The position numbers and the translations under genes were made by a program. Below are positions 53,832 to 63,703 of a stretch of 64,000 nt of DNA, piece by piece (position 1 is the stretch's first letter; every line of letters begins with the position of its first letter). Origin of the DNA: Silicimonas sp963779765 (lineage in GTDB: Bacteria > Pseudomonadota > Alphaproteobacteria > Rhodobacterales > Rhodobacteraceae); assembly GCA_963779765.1 (NCBI GenBank), contig CAVZZP010000004.1, positions 496,001 through 560,000 of the forward strand. The letters are read 5' to 3'. The notes under the pieces were generated by a model. The model worked only from the letters and a program-made list of their open reading frames with translations, had not been told where the DNA came from and did no database searches.

Positions 53832-54866
53832 GCTACGACCTCGACCTCTACACCGCGAAGGCGCCGAACCTTGCCGCGCCCGACGCAGGCGACGGCGCGA
53901 TCTTTCATGTCGAGCCGTCCGCGCGATGCGCGGACGAGGACATCGCGCCAGACTACCTCGACCTTCTGGGAAAGCGCCGCCGATGGCTGACGCGGCTTCA
54001 CATCGAGGGCCGCCCCGACGCGCAGGCGCTTGCGGCCTTCGAAGCCTGGCTTGCCGAGACGATCGCCCTGACGGATGGGATGCTGATCGACGAGCAGGCC
54101 GGACGCGTCCAGTCCCGGACGTCCAATGCTCCACTTCCTGATGCGGACCGGAAGGCAGAGCCCCGCCTCGGGCGGATGTCGTTTTTCTTCGAGGATGTCG
54201 AGGCATTCCATTCGACCGGGCTGGCCCGGGTTCTCGACATCGTCGCCCGCGTTCTGCCCGAAGCGATGCCCGCCCGTTTCGGCAGATGGGAGCCGCTGCA
54301 GGGACAGGTGACAGACGGGGATGTCTCGCTTCTTCTCGCCGAGTTCGCAATCGACCCGGAACTCTTCCTGAAAGCCAAGACGCCCTTCGCGCACATCTAC
54401 ATGAACATCCCCTGCGAGGCCGAGATGGCCAAGTGGCACCCGGCGCACGTCATCAGGTCGAGGTTCCTTGCCGGCACCCTCGCCTTCGAGCTTCGTCCCA
54501 AGGCGCTGGAGGATCCGCGGCTGGTGACGCATGATGCGCGAGATCGCCCTCGCCACAGGCGCATTCTACGCCGAGATAAGGGACGACGAATGCCCGGTGT
54601 CGGCATGGTTCTGGCAAGGCCTGCCCGCCGGTCCGGTTCGCGCCTTCGTCGTGGGGCGACCCTATACCGATCTCTGGCCCGCAGCGGTCGAGCGTGGCGT
54701 CGAGATCGCACCGGGGACGACCCTCGTCGCGCCGACCCGGTTCGACCCTGACCTGCCGGAGCCTCCGGACGACCTCAAGGACCCCGGCGACATACGGCAA
54801 CCGAAAGCCGGCCGACAGGAATCCTACGCGAAGGTCTTTCCCTTCGACGTGCCCGGTCGCCGCTAG
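53828..54866 (+). CDS. Hypothetical protein coupled to lipB, +1 frameshift
   Basis: About 345 residues. It has a GTG start overlapping the lipB stop. Sequence runs from SYDLDLYTAKAPNLAAPDAG to ALEDPRLVT in one frame and continues from MREIALATGAFYAEIRDDEC to VFPFDVPGRR in another; one extra C at about 54530 (acgCatg) separates them. Parts such as RMSFFFEDVEAFHSTGLARV and HIYMNIPCEAEMAKWH suggest a conserved soluble domain, but I do not recognise the family. The convergent stop overlaps argC. Confidence 0.6.
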
Positions 54867-55792
54867 GCGGCGGCTTCCTCGGCCCGTCGCCCGAGCATCA
54901 GGTCGAGGTTCTGGACCGCAGCACCCGACGCGCCCTTGCCGAGGTTGTCGAGGACCGCGACGAGAACCGCGCGACCCGTTCCCGCATCGCCGAGGACATG
55001 CAGCGTCATCTCGTTCGTGCCATTGTGGGCCGTCGGAACGATCCGGTTCGCCTCGCCGCCCAAAGGCGCCACGGTCACTACGCCACCCGACCCGAAGTGC
55101 TGCGACAGCGCGGCATGGACATCCACCATCGACGGCTTGCCGGGCAGAAGCGACAGGTGCAGCGGCACCTGAACGACCATGCCCTGGGCGAAGTTGCCGA
55201 CGGACGGCACGAAGATCGGCGCCCGCTCCAGTCCCGAATAGCGCAGGATCTCGGGCAGGTGCTTGTGCGACTGGCCCGTGCCGTAGACGAAGAAGTCGGG
55301 CGCCGTGCCCGCGTCGAACTCACCGATCAGGGACTTGCCGCCACCGGTATAGCCCGAGACGGCGTTGATCGTGATCCCGGCATCCGCCGGCACCAGCCCG
55401 CGCGACACCAGAGGCGCCAGAAGTGCCAGCGCCCCGGTCGGATAGCATCCGGGGTTCGAGACGTGGCGCGCGTCCGCGATGCGCCCCGCCTGCGCAGGCG
55501 CAAGCTCGGGAAAGCCATAGACCCAGGACGGGTCCACCCGGTAGGCCGTCGAGGCGTCGATGATCCGCGTTCCAAGGTCGGACGACAGCGCAACGGCTTC
55601 GCGCGCCGCATCGTCGGGCAGGCACAGGATCGCCACGTCGGCGGCGGCGAAGGCGTCGCGGCGCGCGGCCTCGTCCTTGCGGCGCTCGGGGTCGATCCGG
55701 ACAAGCTCGATGTCGGCGCGGCCGTCCAGCCGTTCCCGTATCTGAAGACCGGTCGTCCCGGCTTCGCCGTCGATGAAGACCCGTGCGGCCAT
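54863..55792 (-). CDS. argC: N-acetyl-gamma-glutamyl-phosphate reductase (type 2)
   Basis: 309 residues, the short type-2 ArgC. It reduces N-acetylglutamyl phosphate to the semialdehyde in arginine synthesis. N-terminal Rossmann FIDGEAGTTGLQI, catalytic Cys C116 in SNPGCYPTG and GVVTVAPLGGEANRI in the C-domain are visible. It stands alone; argJ/argB are not in the window. Confidence 0.96.
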   Translation of the reverse strand: MAARVFIDGEAGTTGLQIRERLDGRADIELVRIDPERRKDEAARRDAFAAADVAILCLPDDAAREAVALSSDLGTRIIDASTAYRVDPSWVYGFPELAPAQAGRIADARHVSNPGCYPTGALALLAPLVSRGLVPADAGITINAVSGYTGGGKSLIGEFDAGTAPDFFVYGTGQSHKHLPEILRYSGLERAPIFVPSVGNFAQGMVVQVPLHLSLLPGKPSMVDVHAALSQHFGSGGVVTVAPLGGEANRIVPTAHNGTNEMTLHVLGDAGTGRAVLVAVLDNLGKGASGAAVQNLDLMLGRRAEEAAA

Positions 55793-56098
55793 GATCGCCT
55801 CCGTCTGCGTTCGAGCCCGCTTCTACAGGACGCAGGACGTCGCGCCAAGAAAAAGCGAAGCGTCTCCTGGCACCTCTCACAATCGTGAGCCCGATCCTTT
55901 GTTGCCAATGACTTGCGCGGCACTTGTCATGTGCGGCCCGCCTGAAGGAGGCAGGTCGCGCGGCACCACCCCTGAGACAATTTAGCCCGCTCACGCCGCG
56001 GGTTCGCCATTGCCCCCGGATCGACACATCCCTAGAACCGAATGCAAACCGGCGGGCATGGATCCGCCCTACGGGAATCGTTCTCCAGGAGGCATCAC
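55793..56098. other. 306-bp gap upstream of ctaD
   Basis: Divergent region between argC and ctaD. It must hold both promoters, but I see no clear consensus boxes. A CTCAC-AATC-GTGAG palindrome near 55875 is the only small inverted repeat. Confidence 0.45.
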
Positions 56099-57767
56099 AT
56101 GGCCGACGCCGCAGCACACGGGCATGATCATCACGACGAGCGAGGGTTCTTCACCCGCTGGTTCATGTCGACGAACCACAAGGACATCGGCATTCTCTAC
56201 CTCTTCACCTCGGGGTTCGTCGGCTTCATCGCCGTCGCATTCACCGTCTACATGCGGCTCGAGCTGAAGGATCCCGGCGTCCAGTACATGTGCCAGGAAG
56301 GCATTCGCCTGATCTCCGACGGCACCTGCGCGCCGAACGGACACGTCTGGAACGTGATCGTCACCGCGCACGGCATCCTGATGATGTTCTTCGTGGTCAT
56401 CCCGGCGCTCTTCGGCGGCTTCGGCAACTATTTCATGCCATTGCACATCGGCGCGCCTGACATGGCCTTCCCGCGGATGAACAACCTCAGCTTCTGGCTT
56501 TACGTCTCGGGCGCGTCGCTCGCCATCCTCTCGGTCGTCGTGCCGGGCGGCAACGGGCAACTCGGCTCCGGCGTTGGCTGGGTGCTTTATCCGCCGCTCT
56601 CGACTTCCGAGCAGGGCTTCTCGATGGACCTCGCGATCTTCGCGGTCCACCTCTCGGGTGCGTCGTCGATCCTTGGCGCGATCAACATGATCACGACCTT
56701 CCTCAACATGCGCGCGCCGGGCATGACGCTCTTCAAGGTGCCGCTCTTCGGCTGGTCGATCTTCGTGACCGCCTGGCTGATCCTCCTGGCCCTGCCGGTA
56801 CTGGCGGGCGCGATCACCATGCTGCTGACGGACCGCAACTTCGGCACCACCTTCTTCCAGCCCGAAGGCGGCGGCGACCCGATCCTCTACCAGCACATCC
56901 TGTGGTTCTTCGGACACCCCGAGGTCTACATCATCGTGCTGCCGGGCTTCGGCATCATCAGCCACGTCATCGCGACCTTCTCGAAGAAGCCGATCTTCGG
57001 CTACCTGCCGATGGTCTGGGCGCTGATCGCCATCGGCGGCCTGGGCTTCGTCGTGTGGGCGCACCACATGTACACGGTCGGCATGTCGCTGTCGCAGCAG
57101 ACCTACTTCATGCTGGCGACGATGGTCATCGCGGTGCCGACGGGCGTGAAGATCTTCTCGTGGATCGCCACGATGTGGGGCGGCTCGATCGAGTTCAAGA
57201 CGCCGATGCTCTGGGCCTTCGGCTTTCTGTTCCTCTTCACCCTGGGCGGCGTCACAGGCATCGTTCTCAGCCAGGCCGCCATCGACCGGGCCTACCACGA
57301 CACCTACTACGTCGTGGCGCACTTCCACTACGTGATGAGCCTCGGCGCCGTCTTCGCGATCTTCGCGGGCACCTACTTCTGGATCGGCAAGATGTCCGGC
57401 CGGCAGTATCCCGAGCGTCTGGGACAAGATTCACTTCTGGATGATGTTCATCGGCTCGAACCTGACCTTCTTCCCCCAGCACTTCCTGGGCCGTCAGGGG
57501 ATGCCGCGCCGCTACATCGACTATCCTGAAGGCTTCTCGATGTGGAACGAGGTCTCGACCTGGGGCGCGTTCCTGTCCTTCGCGTCGTTCCTGCTGTTCA
57601 TCTACATCGTGTTCTACACGATCCGCTCCGGCAAGCCCGTGACCGAGAACAACTACTGGAACGAGCATGCGGACACCCTGGAATGGACCCTGCCCTCGCC
57701 GCCGCCGGAGCACACCTTCGAGACGCTCCCGAAGCGCGAAGACTGGGACAGAAGCCACGCGCACTGA
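56099..57767 (+). CDS. ctaD: Cytochrome c oxidase subunit I (aa3 type), +1 frameshift near the 3' end
   Basis: About 555 residues, the family length once corrected. It houses heme a, heme a3 and CuB and couples oxygen reduction to proton pumping. Signatures are STNHKDIGILYLFTSG, the CuB/Tyr site WFFGHPEVYIIVLPGFGIIS, WAHHMYTVG and HDTYYVVAHFHYVMSLG. The frame breaks near 57419 after RQYPER. It resumes in WDKIHFWMMFIGSNLTFFPQ and ends SHAH. The start has CAGGAGG upstream. A frameshift in a core respiratory gene argues for a sequence error. Confidence 0.96.
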
Positions 57768-57780
57768 CTCCGACATGAAC

Positions 57781-57802
57781 GAAGGGCCCCTCGGGGCCCT
57801 TC
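57781..57802 (+). terminator. Terminator after ctaD
   Basis: GAAGGGCCCC (57781-57790) pairs with GGGGCCCTTC (57793-57802), a 10-bp perfect stem, followed by GCCTTTCG. Confidence 0.75.
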
Positions 57803-57823
57803 GCCTTTCGAGACCAAGCACCC

Positions 57824-58189
57824 ATGGACGGCCCCACCTCGCACACCGACACCTACCTCGTCATCCCTCACGCTCAGCTTCTGCTTGGCGTGCTGGTCCT
57901 GACCGTCATCGGCGTCTTGATCTGGATGGCGATAGCACGGCTGACGCCCGGCACCTTTCGCGCCGCACGAACGATCGCCATCGTCTCGTGGGTCGCCGGA
58001 ATTCTGGCGATCGTTGCACAACCCGTTGCCATGATGATCCTGCCTGCCGAGCAAATCCTGGGCTGGCCGGGTCTTTTGACGGCTCTCGGCATGGCCGCGC
58101 TGGCCGGTGCTGCGCTGACGTCCCTCGCCGGAGCCGTGACCTTCGCCACGCTTCTGATCTCCCTCTCCCGACGCATCACGCGGCGATGA
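57824..58189 (+). CDS. Hypothetical membrane protein
   Basis: 121 residues with three helices (LLLGVLVLTVIGVLIWMAIA; IVSWVAGILAIVAQPVAMM; LLTALGMAALAGAALTS). I recognise no family. It lies between ctaD and the DUF2244 gene and may belong to the terminal oxidase neighbourhood, but there is no direct support. Confidence 0.55.
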   Translation: MDGPTSHTDTYLVIPHAQLLLGVLVLTVIGVLIWMAIARLTPGTFRAARTIAIVSWVAGILAIVAQPVAMMILPAEQILGWPGLLTALGMAALAGAALTSLAGAVTFATLLISLSRRITRR

Positions 58190-58237
58190 GACACCGCGCC
58201 CTCTGGAAGGACGGCGCACGCGACATACCCTAGTCCC

Positions 58238-58714
58238 ATGCCCTATCGTTGGACCGATGCCCCTGACGAGAAGATCCTGACTCTCTGGCCCCACCAGTCG
58301 ATGACGCCCGAGGGCTTCGTCTGGTTCATCGGCGCCACGGCGGTCATGCTGACCATGCCTCTGCTCGCCGTCCTCGGCTCGGCGGTAGCCTGGGTGCTGC
58401 TGGCGTTCTTCCTCGCGGCGATCTGGGGGGTGTGGCGTGCAATCATGGTCAACCGACGACAGCGCAGCCTGCACGAGGTGCTTACGCTCGGACGTGAGCG
58501 GCTGCACCTTAGCCACGTGCCACCCGACGGGCCGCATCTCGACTGGCAGGCGAACCTGTACTGGGTGACGGTTCAACTGCGACGAGACGGGCCGGTGGAG
58601 AACTACTTGACCCTGACCGGCTCCGGACGCGAGGTCGAACTGGGGGCCTTCCTCACGCCCGACGAGCGCCTGGCACTCTATGACGAATTGAATCGCCTGA
58701 TCCGGGCTGGCTGA
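58238..58714 (+). CDS. DUF2244 domain-containing membrane protein
   Basis: 158 residues. The two DUF2244 helices (EGFVWFIGATAVMLTMPLLA; VAWVLLAFFLAAIWGVWRA) are followed by the C-terminal beta part (NLYWVTVQLRRDGPVENYLT). The family often neighbours cytochrome oxidase genes in alphaproteobacteria. Its function is unknown. Confidence 0.88.
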   Translation: MPYRWTDAPDEKILTLWPHQSMTPEGFVWFIGATAVMLTMPLLAVLGSAVAWVLLAFFLAAIWGVWRAIMVNRRQRSLHEVLTLGRERLHLSHVPPDGPHLDWQANLYWVTVQLRRDGPVENYLTLTGSGREVELGAFLTPDERLALYDELNRLIRAG

Positions 58715-58718
58715 CGGC

Positions 58719-58908
58719 TTAGTCCTTCGACTTCTTCTCGGGCAAATCCTTGCGGTCCGTCGATGCCATCTCGTCGAGTTCGGATTCCGTCATCGAGTTC
58801 GTACATGTCTTTCGACGCGCCTTGGAGGTCGCCGACCTTGGTGTCGCCGCGCTTGGCCGACAGGGCCGCTCCGGCGGCCTTTTGCTGGGCTTTGGATGTA
58901 GCTGGCAT
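58719..58908 (-). CDS. DUF3008 small protein, +1 frameshift
   Basis: 62 residues once corrected. MPATSKAQQKAAGAALSAKR and GASKDMYE in the first frame join MTESELDEMASTDRKDLPEK near 58795, where one G (ctcGatg) interrupts. The DUF3008 family is widespread, small and of unknown role. A GGAAC-N17-GGTT motif lies upstream. Confidence 0.8.
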
Positions 58909-58935
58909 GTTGGTCTCCCTTCCTGAGAAAAGGGA

Positions 58936-58961
58936 AACCGACACCCCTTGCGACATGTTCC
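58936..58961 (-). promoter_or_regulatory. EcfG promoter candidate (GGAAC-N17-GGTT) for the DUF3008 gene
   Basis: On the minus strand GGAAC (58961-58957), 17 nt and GGTT (58939-58936), 28 bp before the ATG at 58908. Confidence 0.5.
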
Positions 58962-58987
58962 GGACGGGTCGGATCGAGCGGCGAAAC

Positions 58988-59455
58988 CTAGCCCAGCCGC
59001 GCCTTCACCATCGGACCCACGCTGCCGAAGTCCATCTGGCCGGTGTAGCGCGCCTTGAGGGCACCCATCACCTTGCCCATGTCGCGGATCGACGAGGCCC
59101 CGGTGTCGGCGATTGCGGCATCGACCGCGGCCGCCGTTTCGGCCTGATCGAGTTGGCGCGGCAGGTATTCCTCGATCACCTTGATCTCGGACAGTTCCGC
59201 CTCGGCCAGTTCCAGACGGCCGCCTTCCTCGTAGGCGCGCGCCGACTCCTGTCGCTGCTTCACCATCTTGCCGAGGATCTGGAGGATGTCGTCTTCGCCC
59301 ACGCCCGCGTCGCCACTGTCGCCGCCTTCGGCGCGCCGCGCGATATCGCGGTCCTTGATCGCAGCCATGATCAGGCGCAGCGTGGACAGACGCGACGCGT
59401 CCTTGTCCCGCATGGCCTGCTTCAGTGCATCGCCGATCTGGTCCCTGAGCCCCAT
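58988..59455 (-). CDS. GatB/YqeY domain-containing protein
   Basis: 155 residues from the ATG at 59455, behind GAGGGACAG. The YqeY fold is seen in LRLIMAAIKDRDIARRAEGG, LGKMVKQRQESARAYEEGGR and MGKVMGALKARYTGQMDFG. It resembles the tail domain of GatB but lacks the amidotransferase core; its function is not established. Confidence 0.92.
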   Translation of the reverse strand: MGLRDQIGDALKQAMRDKDASRLSTLRLIMAAIKDRDIARRAEGGDSGDAGVGEDDILQILGKMVKQRQESARAYEEGGRLELAEAELSEIKVIEEYLPRQLDQAETAAAVDAAIADTGASSIRDMGKVMGALKARYTGQMDFGSVGPMVKARLG

Positions 59456-59557
59456 CTGTCCCTCATGGCTTGCCAAGACTCGGGACCTTATCCTTTAACC
59501 AGACCCGCCGCAACTGCGGCCGGAACGTCTAACAGGCTGAAAAATCAGGCTTTGCCG

Positions 59558-60172
59558 CTATTCCCCGGCGTCAAGAAGGACGGTCGTCGTCAGCCCTGCG
59601 GTCAGGTAGTGGTTCACAAGCGGCAGTACCGCGAACCACATGAGCCACGCGTCGAGCGAGACCGAAGCGACCAGCGTCGCGTTCAGGACAGCCATCGACA
59701 GGTGCTTGAGAAGGAAGGCCCGCGTCAACATCGGGCGGGCTTTGTTCATGGCGTCGTCAGGCCACCAGTCCCGGCCGAAGCTTTCGGTTCGGGAAACGAT
59801 GTCGATGAAACAGCCAAGCGCGAAGAGCGCCGGAACGACCGTGAAGAGGTGTTGCACCCAGATGGGGTCAGGCGACACGAGGATCAGTCCGTAAATAACC
59901 GCGACCAAACAAAAGAATACAGTGAACGACAGCGCCGTCGCCTCATTCCCCACCCTGTCGGGAATCGTGCGCGCGCTTGCGGCATGACCGATGGCGGTAG
60001 CCGTCAGCACGGTTGCAACGAAGACTGAAGTCTCCGCGATCCCCGGCATCCGCGACATTAGGGTCCAGACCGCCAAGGCCGCGCCGGACTGCATCAGTCG
60101 GTGCAGCGGAGGAGGCCCCGCCGCCTCGAAAAGAAGCGCGAAAAGCCTCAGGCGATGGAACGGGCGCCACAT
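59558..60172 (-). CDS. Hypothetical polytopic membrane protein
   Basis: About 204 residues from the ATG at 60172; no strong Shine-Dalgarno sequence. Four to five helices (ETSVFVATVLTATAIGHAAS; ALSFTVFFCLVAVIYGLILV; LFTVVPALFALGCFID; MLTRAFLLKHLSMAVLNATL). I recognise no family. Divergent from carA. Confidence 0.65.
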   Translation of the reverse strand: MWRPFHRLRLFALLFEAAGPPPLHRLMQSGAALAVWTLMSRMPGIAETSVFVATVLTATAIGHAASARTIPDRVGNEATALSFTVFFCLVAVIYGLILVSPDPIWVQHLFTVVPALFALGCFIDIVSRTESFGRDWWPDDAMNKARPMLTRAFLLKHLSMAVLNATLVASVSLDAWLMWFAVLPLVNHYLTAGLTTTVLLDAGE

Positions 60173-60322
60173 GGCCGGCAAGAGTGACGATGAAAAGAGA
60201 CCTCGGGATGGCCGGAAGACGGCAGGGATGGGGATGGCATCCGACGCCCTGCCCTTGACCTCGGGACCGCCACGCCATAGGTCCGGGCCGTTTACCGACA
60301 CATCGCCTTGGGGGCCGCAGCC

Positions 60323-61492
60323 ATGACAGACGCCACGACGAAACCGACCGCGTGCCTGGCCCTGGCGGACGGCACGATCTTCCTCGGCAAGGGCTTCGGC
60401 GCGACCGGTACGAAGATCGCCGAGTTGTGCTTCAACACCGCGATGACCGGCTATCAGGAGATCATGACGGACCCCTCCTACGCGGGCCAGATCGTGACCT
60501 TCACCTTCCCCCATGTCGGCAACGTGGGCGTGAACCCCGAGGACGACGAGACCGCCGACCCGGTCGCCGAGGGCCTGATCGTCAAGTGGGACCCGACCGA
60601 ACCGTCGAACTGGCGCGCCACCGAGACGCTGTCGTCATGGCTGGCCCGCCGGGGCAGGATCGGCATGGGAGGCATCGACACCCGCCGCCTGACCCGCGCG
60701 ATCCGCCACCAGGGCGCACCGCACGTGGCACTTTCGCACGACCCGGACGGCAACTTCGACATCGAGGCGCTGGTGGCCAAGGCCCGGGCGTTCCCCGGTC
60801 TGGTGGGCCTCGACCTCGCCCGTGACGTCACCTGCGCGCAGTCGTATCGGTGGGAAGAGACGCGGTGGGCCTGGCCCGAAGGTTTCGGCCGCCTGACCGA
60901 TCCCAAGTTCAAGGTCGTGGCCATCGACTATGGCGCCAAGCGCAACATCCTGCGCAGCCTCGCCAGCGTCGGCTGCGACGTCACCGTCCTGCCGGCGACC
61001 GCGACCGCCGAAGACGTCCTGGCGCAGAACCCGGACGGCCTGTTCCTGTCGAACGGCCCGGGCGACCCGGCGGCGACGGGCGCCTATGCCGTGCCGATGA
61101 TCAAGGGCGTTCTCGACGACAGCCGTATCCCGGTCTTCGGCATCTGCCTCGGCCACCAGATGCTTGCGCTCGCACTCGGGGCGAAGACGATCAAGATGAA
61201 CCACGGGCATCACGGCGCGAACCACCCGGTGAAGGATCTCGAGACCGGCAAGGTCGAGATTACCTCGATGAACCACGGCTTCACCGTCGACAGCCAGACC
61301 CTTCCCACGGGGGTCAAGGAGACCCACGTTTCGCTCTTCGACGGCTCGAACTGCGGCATACGCATGACCGACCGCCACGTTTTCTCGGTCCAGTATCACC
61401 CCGAAGCCAGCCCCGGTCCGGCGGACTCCCAGTACCTCTTCGAGCGCTTTGCCCGCGCAATGAACGAGACGGCGGCGGCGCGCGCGTCTTAA
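60323..61492 (+). CDS. carA: Carbamoyl-phosphate synthase small subunit
   Basis: 389 residues. The glutaminase subunit that supplies ammonia to CarB for arginine and pyrimidine synthesis. N-terminal LADGTIFLGKGFGATG and NTAMTGYQEIMTDPSYAGQI are typical. The class I glutaminase triad is Cys275 in FGICLGHQML, with His and Glu in QYHPEASPGP. carB is not adjacent downstream. Confidence 0.97.
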   Translation: MTDATTKPTACLALADGTIFLGKGFGATGTKIAELCFNTAMTGYQEIMTDPSYAGQIVTFTFPHVGNVGVNPEDDETADPVAEGLIVKWDPTEPSNWRATETLSSWLARRGRIGMGGIDTRRLTRAIRHQGAPHVALSHDPDGNFDIEALVAKARAFPGLVGLDLARDVTCAQSYRWEETRWAWPEGFGRLTDPKFKVVAIDYGAKRNILRSLASVGCDVTVLPATATAEDVLAQNPDGLFLSNGPGDPAATGAYAVPMIKGVLDDSRIPVFGICLGHQMLALALGAKTIKMNHGHHGANHPVKDLETGKVEITSMNHGFTVDSQTLPTGVKETHVSLFDGSNCGIRMTDRHVFSVQYHPEASPGPADSQYLFERFARAMNETAAARAS

Positions 61493-61556
61493 GCACGACT
61501 TAACCACGAGGTGCGATGGAGGCGGCAACAGACCCCGCCTCCGGTACCGTGCCCTC

Positions 61557-63290
61557 GTGTCGTCCTTGCGCCCCAAGATCCCGCTTCGCCTGCCGCCGTC
61601 GGCGCGCGCCGACTTCGACCATGATCCGGGCCCGTCGTCCGCCGGTCGCGCCGACGCCCGCGCGCTCGACCGGATCGGGCTCGAGACCGCCCTGTCGCAG
61701 CGCGTCCTGCCGATGGAGCGGGCGGGCTGGGTCACGCCCGTCGCCTGCACCGACATCGACGTCTTCACCCGGCTCGAGCCGGGGCTGACCGCGCGCCTCG
61801 GCCCTGTCGTGTTCCGACGAAAACCCGAACGCATCATCCTGGCCGAGATCGAGCGGCTTCGCGCCCCATACCTCGCTCGCCGGGCCGAGACGCGCACGCC
61901 TGCCCGGGAAAGCTGCCGCGGCTGGTCGGGCGCCCGCACCGGCGCCATCGCGGTCCTCGTCGCATCCCTCGCCCTTGCCGTGACCCTCGCCTGGCCCCGC
62001 GCCGCCGTCCTGGCGCTGGCGGCCTGGACGGCGCTGACCCTCGTCTCGGTCACGCTTCTCCGCAGCCTCGGCGCACTTGTCGAGTTCCGGCACGCCCGCC
62101 GCATGGCACGGACCTGGACCAGCAGACGCCCCGACCCTCCGCTTGGCCCTCTGCCGCGCATCTCGCTTCTCGTCCCGCTCTACCGCGAGACCGAAATCGC
62201 CGCGCGCCTCGTCGAGCGTCTCGGTCGGCTCGCCTATCCCCGCGACCGGATGGAGATCCTCCTGATCCTCGAAGCGTCGGACACCGCGACTTCGGACGCT
62301 CTCGACGCAGCCAGCCTGCCGCCCTTCATGCGCGTCGTCCGCGTGCCGGACGGGGCCTGCCGCACCAAGCCCCGCGCAATGAACTATGCCTTCGACTTCA
62401 CTCAAGGCGACATCGTGGGCATCTACGACGCCGAGGATCGCCCTGCCCGCGACCAGCTTCTGAAGATCGCGCAGGCCTTCGCCCGCGCCGGACCCGAGGT
62501 GGCATGCCTGCAGGGCGTACTCGACTTCTACAATCCCCGGCAAAGCTGGCTGACGCGCTGTTTCACCATCGACTACGCCGCCTGGTTCCGCCTCGTCCTG
62601 CCGGGCCTCGTCCGCCTCGGCTTCGTCATCCCCCTGGGCGGCACGACTGTCTTTTTCCGCCGCGCGGCGCTCGAAGCCCTCGGCAGATGGGACGCGCACA
62701 ACGTGACCGAGGATGCCGACCTGGGCCTGCGCCTCGCCCGCCACGGCTTCCGCTGCGCCTTCGTGCCCACGGTGACAGAGGAGGAGGCGACATCCTCCGT
62801 CCCCGCCTGGATCCGGCAGAGGTCGCGGTGGATCAAGGGCTACTGGGTCACCTGGGCCGTCCACATGCGCGACCCGCTTCGGCTTCTGGGCGATCTCGGC
62901 CCGCTGCGCTTCATCGGGGTACAGATCCTGTTCCTCGGCACGCTCAGCCAGTTCGTGCTGGCACCCGTCCTGTGGTCGTTCTGGCTGATCGTCTTCGGGC
63001 TGCCGCACCCCCTGACCGACGCCGCACCGCCGGGCATGGTCCCTGCCCTCGCCGCGCTGTTCTTCTTCTGCGAGGTAGCGACGATGGCCATTCTCGCAGC
63101 TTCGGTGGCGACACCGCGCGGGTCATGGCTGATCAAGTGGGTGCCGCTCATGCACCTCTATTTTCCGCTGGCCGCACTCGCTTCGTGGAAGGGTATGGCC
63201 GAGCTGGTCACGCGGCCCTTCTACTGGGACAAGACCCAGCACGGGCTGACGGCGACCGGTCGACGGCTCACGTCAGAAGGTCATTTGTAG
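61557..63290 (+). CDS. Membrane glycosyltransferase family 2
   Basis: 577 residues with a GTG start. Residues 1-110 are a GspE-N-like or unassigned cytoplasmic part, then helices at about 122-165. The GT2 domain has LLVPLYRETEIAARLVERLG, the DAED motif in IYDAEDRPA near 285, NVTEDADLGLRL near 382 and QRSRWIKGYWVTW near 423. C-terminal helices follow. It resembles synthases that make and export a beta-glycan, but the product is unknown. Confidence 0.92.
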   Translation: MSSLRPKIPLRLPPSARADFDHDPGPSSAGRADARALDRIGLETALSQRVLPMERAGWVTPVACTDIDVFTRLEPGLTARLGPVVFRRKPERIILAEIERLRAPYLARRAETRTPARESCRGWSGARTGAIAVLVASLALAVTLAWPRAAVLALAAWTALTLVSVTLLRSLGALVEFRHARRMARTWTSRRPDPPLGPLPRISLLVPLYRETEIAARLVERLGRLAYPRDRMEILLILEASDTATSDALDAASLPPFMRVVRVPDGACRTKPRAMNYAFDFTQGDIVGIYDAEDRPARDQLLKIAQAFARAGPEVACLQGVLDFYNPRQSWLTRCFTIDYAAWFRLVLPGLVRLGFVIPLGGTTVFFRRAALEALGRWDAHNVTEDADLGLRLARHGFRCAFVPTVTEEEATSSVPAWIRQRSRWIKGYWVTWAVHMRDPLRLLGDLGPLRFIGVQILFLGTLSQFVLAPVLWSFWLIVFGLPHPLTDAAPPGMVPALAALFFFCEVATMAILAASVATPRGSWLIKWVPLMHLYFPLAALASWKGMAELVTRPFYWDKTQHGLTATGRRLTSEGHL

Positions 63291-63703
63291 CCAAGCCGCT
63301 GGCCCAGGGCGCTGCCCGACGCGATCTCGGTCGCGGCCCACCTGCAAAGCCCGTCGCGGTCGCCCCGTCGGATGCCGTTGCGCTGCAGCTCTTCGATGGT
63401 GGCGTCGGCCGCCCCCATTGCGATCTGCTGCCGCCGAAGCGCCTCGATCACCGCCTCCGCCGTGTGGCCCGCGCGAACCTTGTCGTCGACCATGCGCGTG
63501 GCGCGGATCCGGACGTCTCCCAAGGCCACGATCCCCTCCGGCGCGCAAGCCTCGGCCATGACCGACGCCACCGCTTCCTCGATCGCGAAGGTTCGGACCT
63601 CGACGTCGAGCGCGGCGTCCTCGGGACGGGCCGGCTGCGCATCCTGAGCCACCGCCGGCAAGACCAGGAGCGTAAACACCAAGGCCACTGACGCTCTATT
63701 CAT
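63281..63703 (-). CDS. DUF5333 secreted protein
   Basis: 140 residues from the ATG at 63703, with signal peptide MNRASVALVFTLLVLPAVA. The start ATG at 63715 gives a poorer signal. The mature part (EEAVASVMAEACAPEGIVAL; DGLCRWAATEIASGSALGQR) matches the Rhodobacteraceae DUF5333 family; the function is unknown. Its start overlaps the GntR gene end and its 3' end overlaps the GT2 gene by 10 bp. Confidence 0.82.
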   Translation of the reverse strand: MNRASVALVFTLLVLPAVAQDAQPARPEDAALDVEVRTFAIEEAVASVMAEACAPEGIVALGDVRIRATRMVDDKVRAGHTAEAVIEALRRQQIAMGAADATIEELQRNGIRRGDRDGLCRWAATEIASGSALGQRLGYK

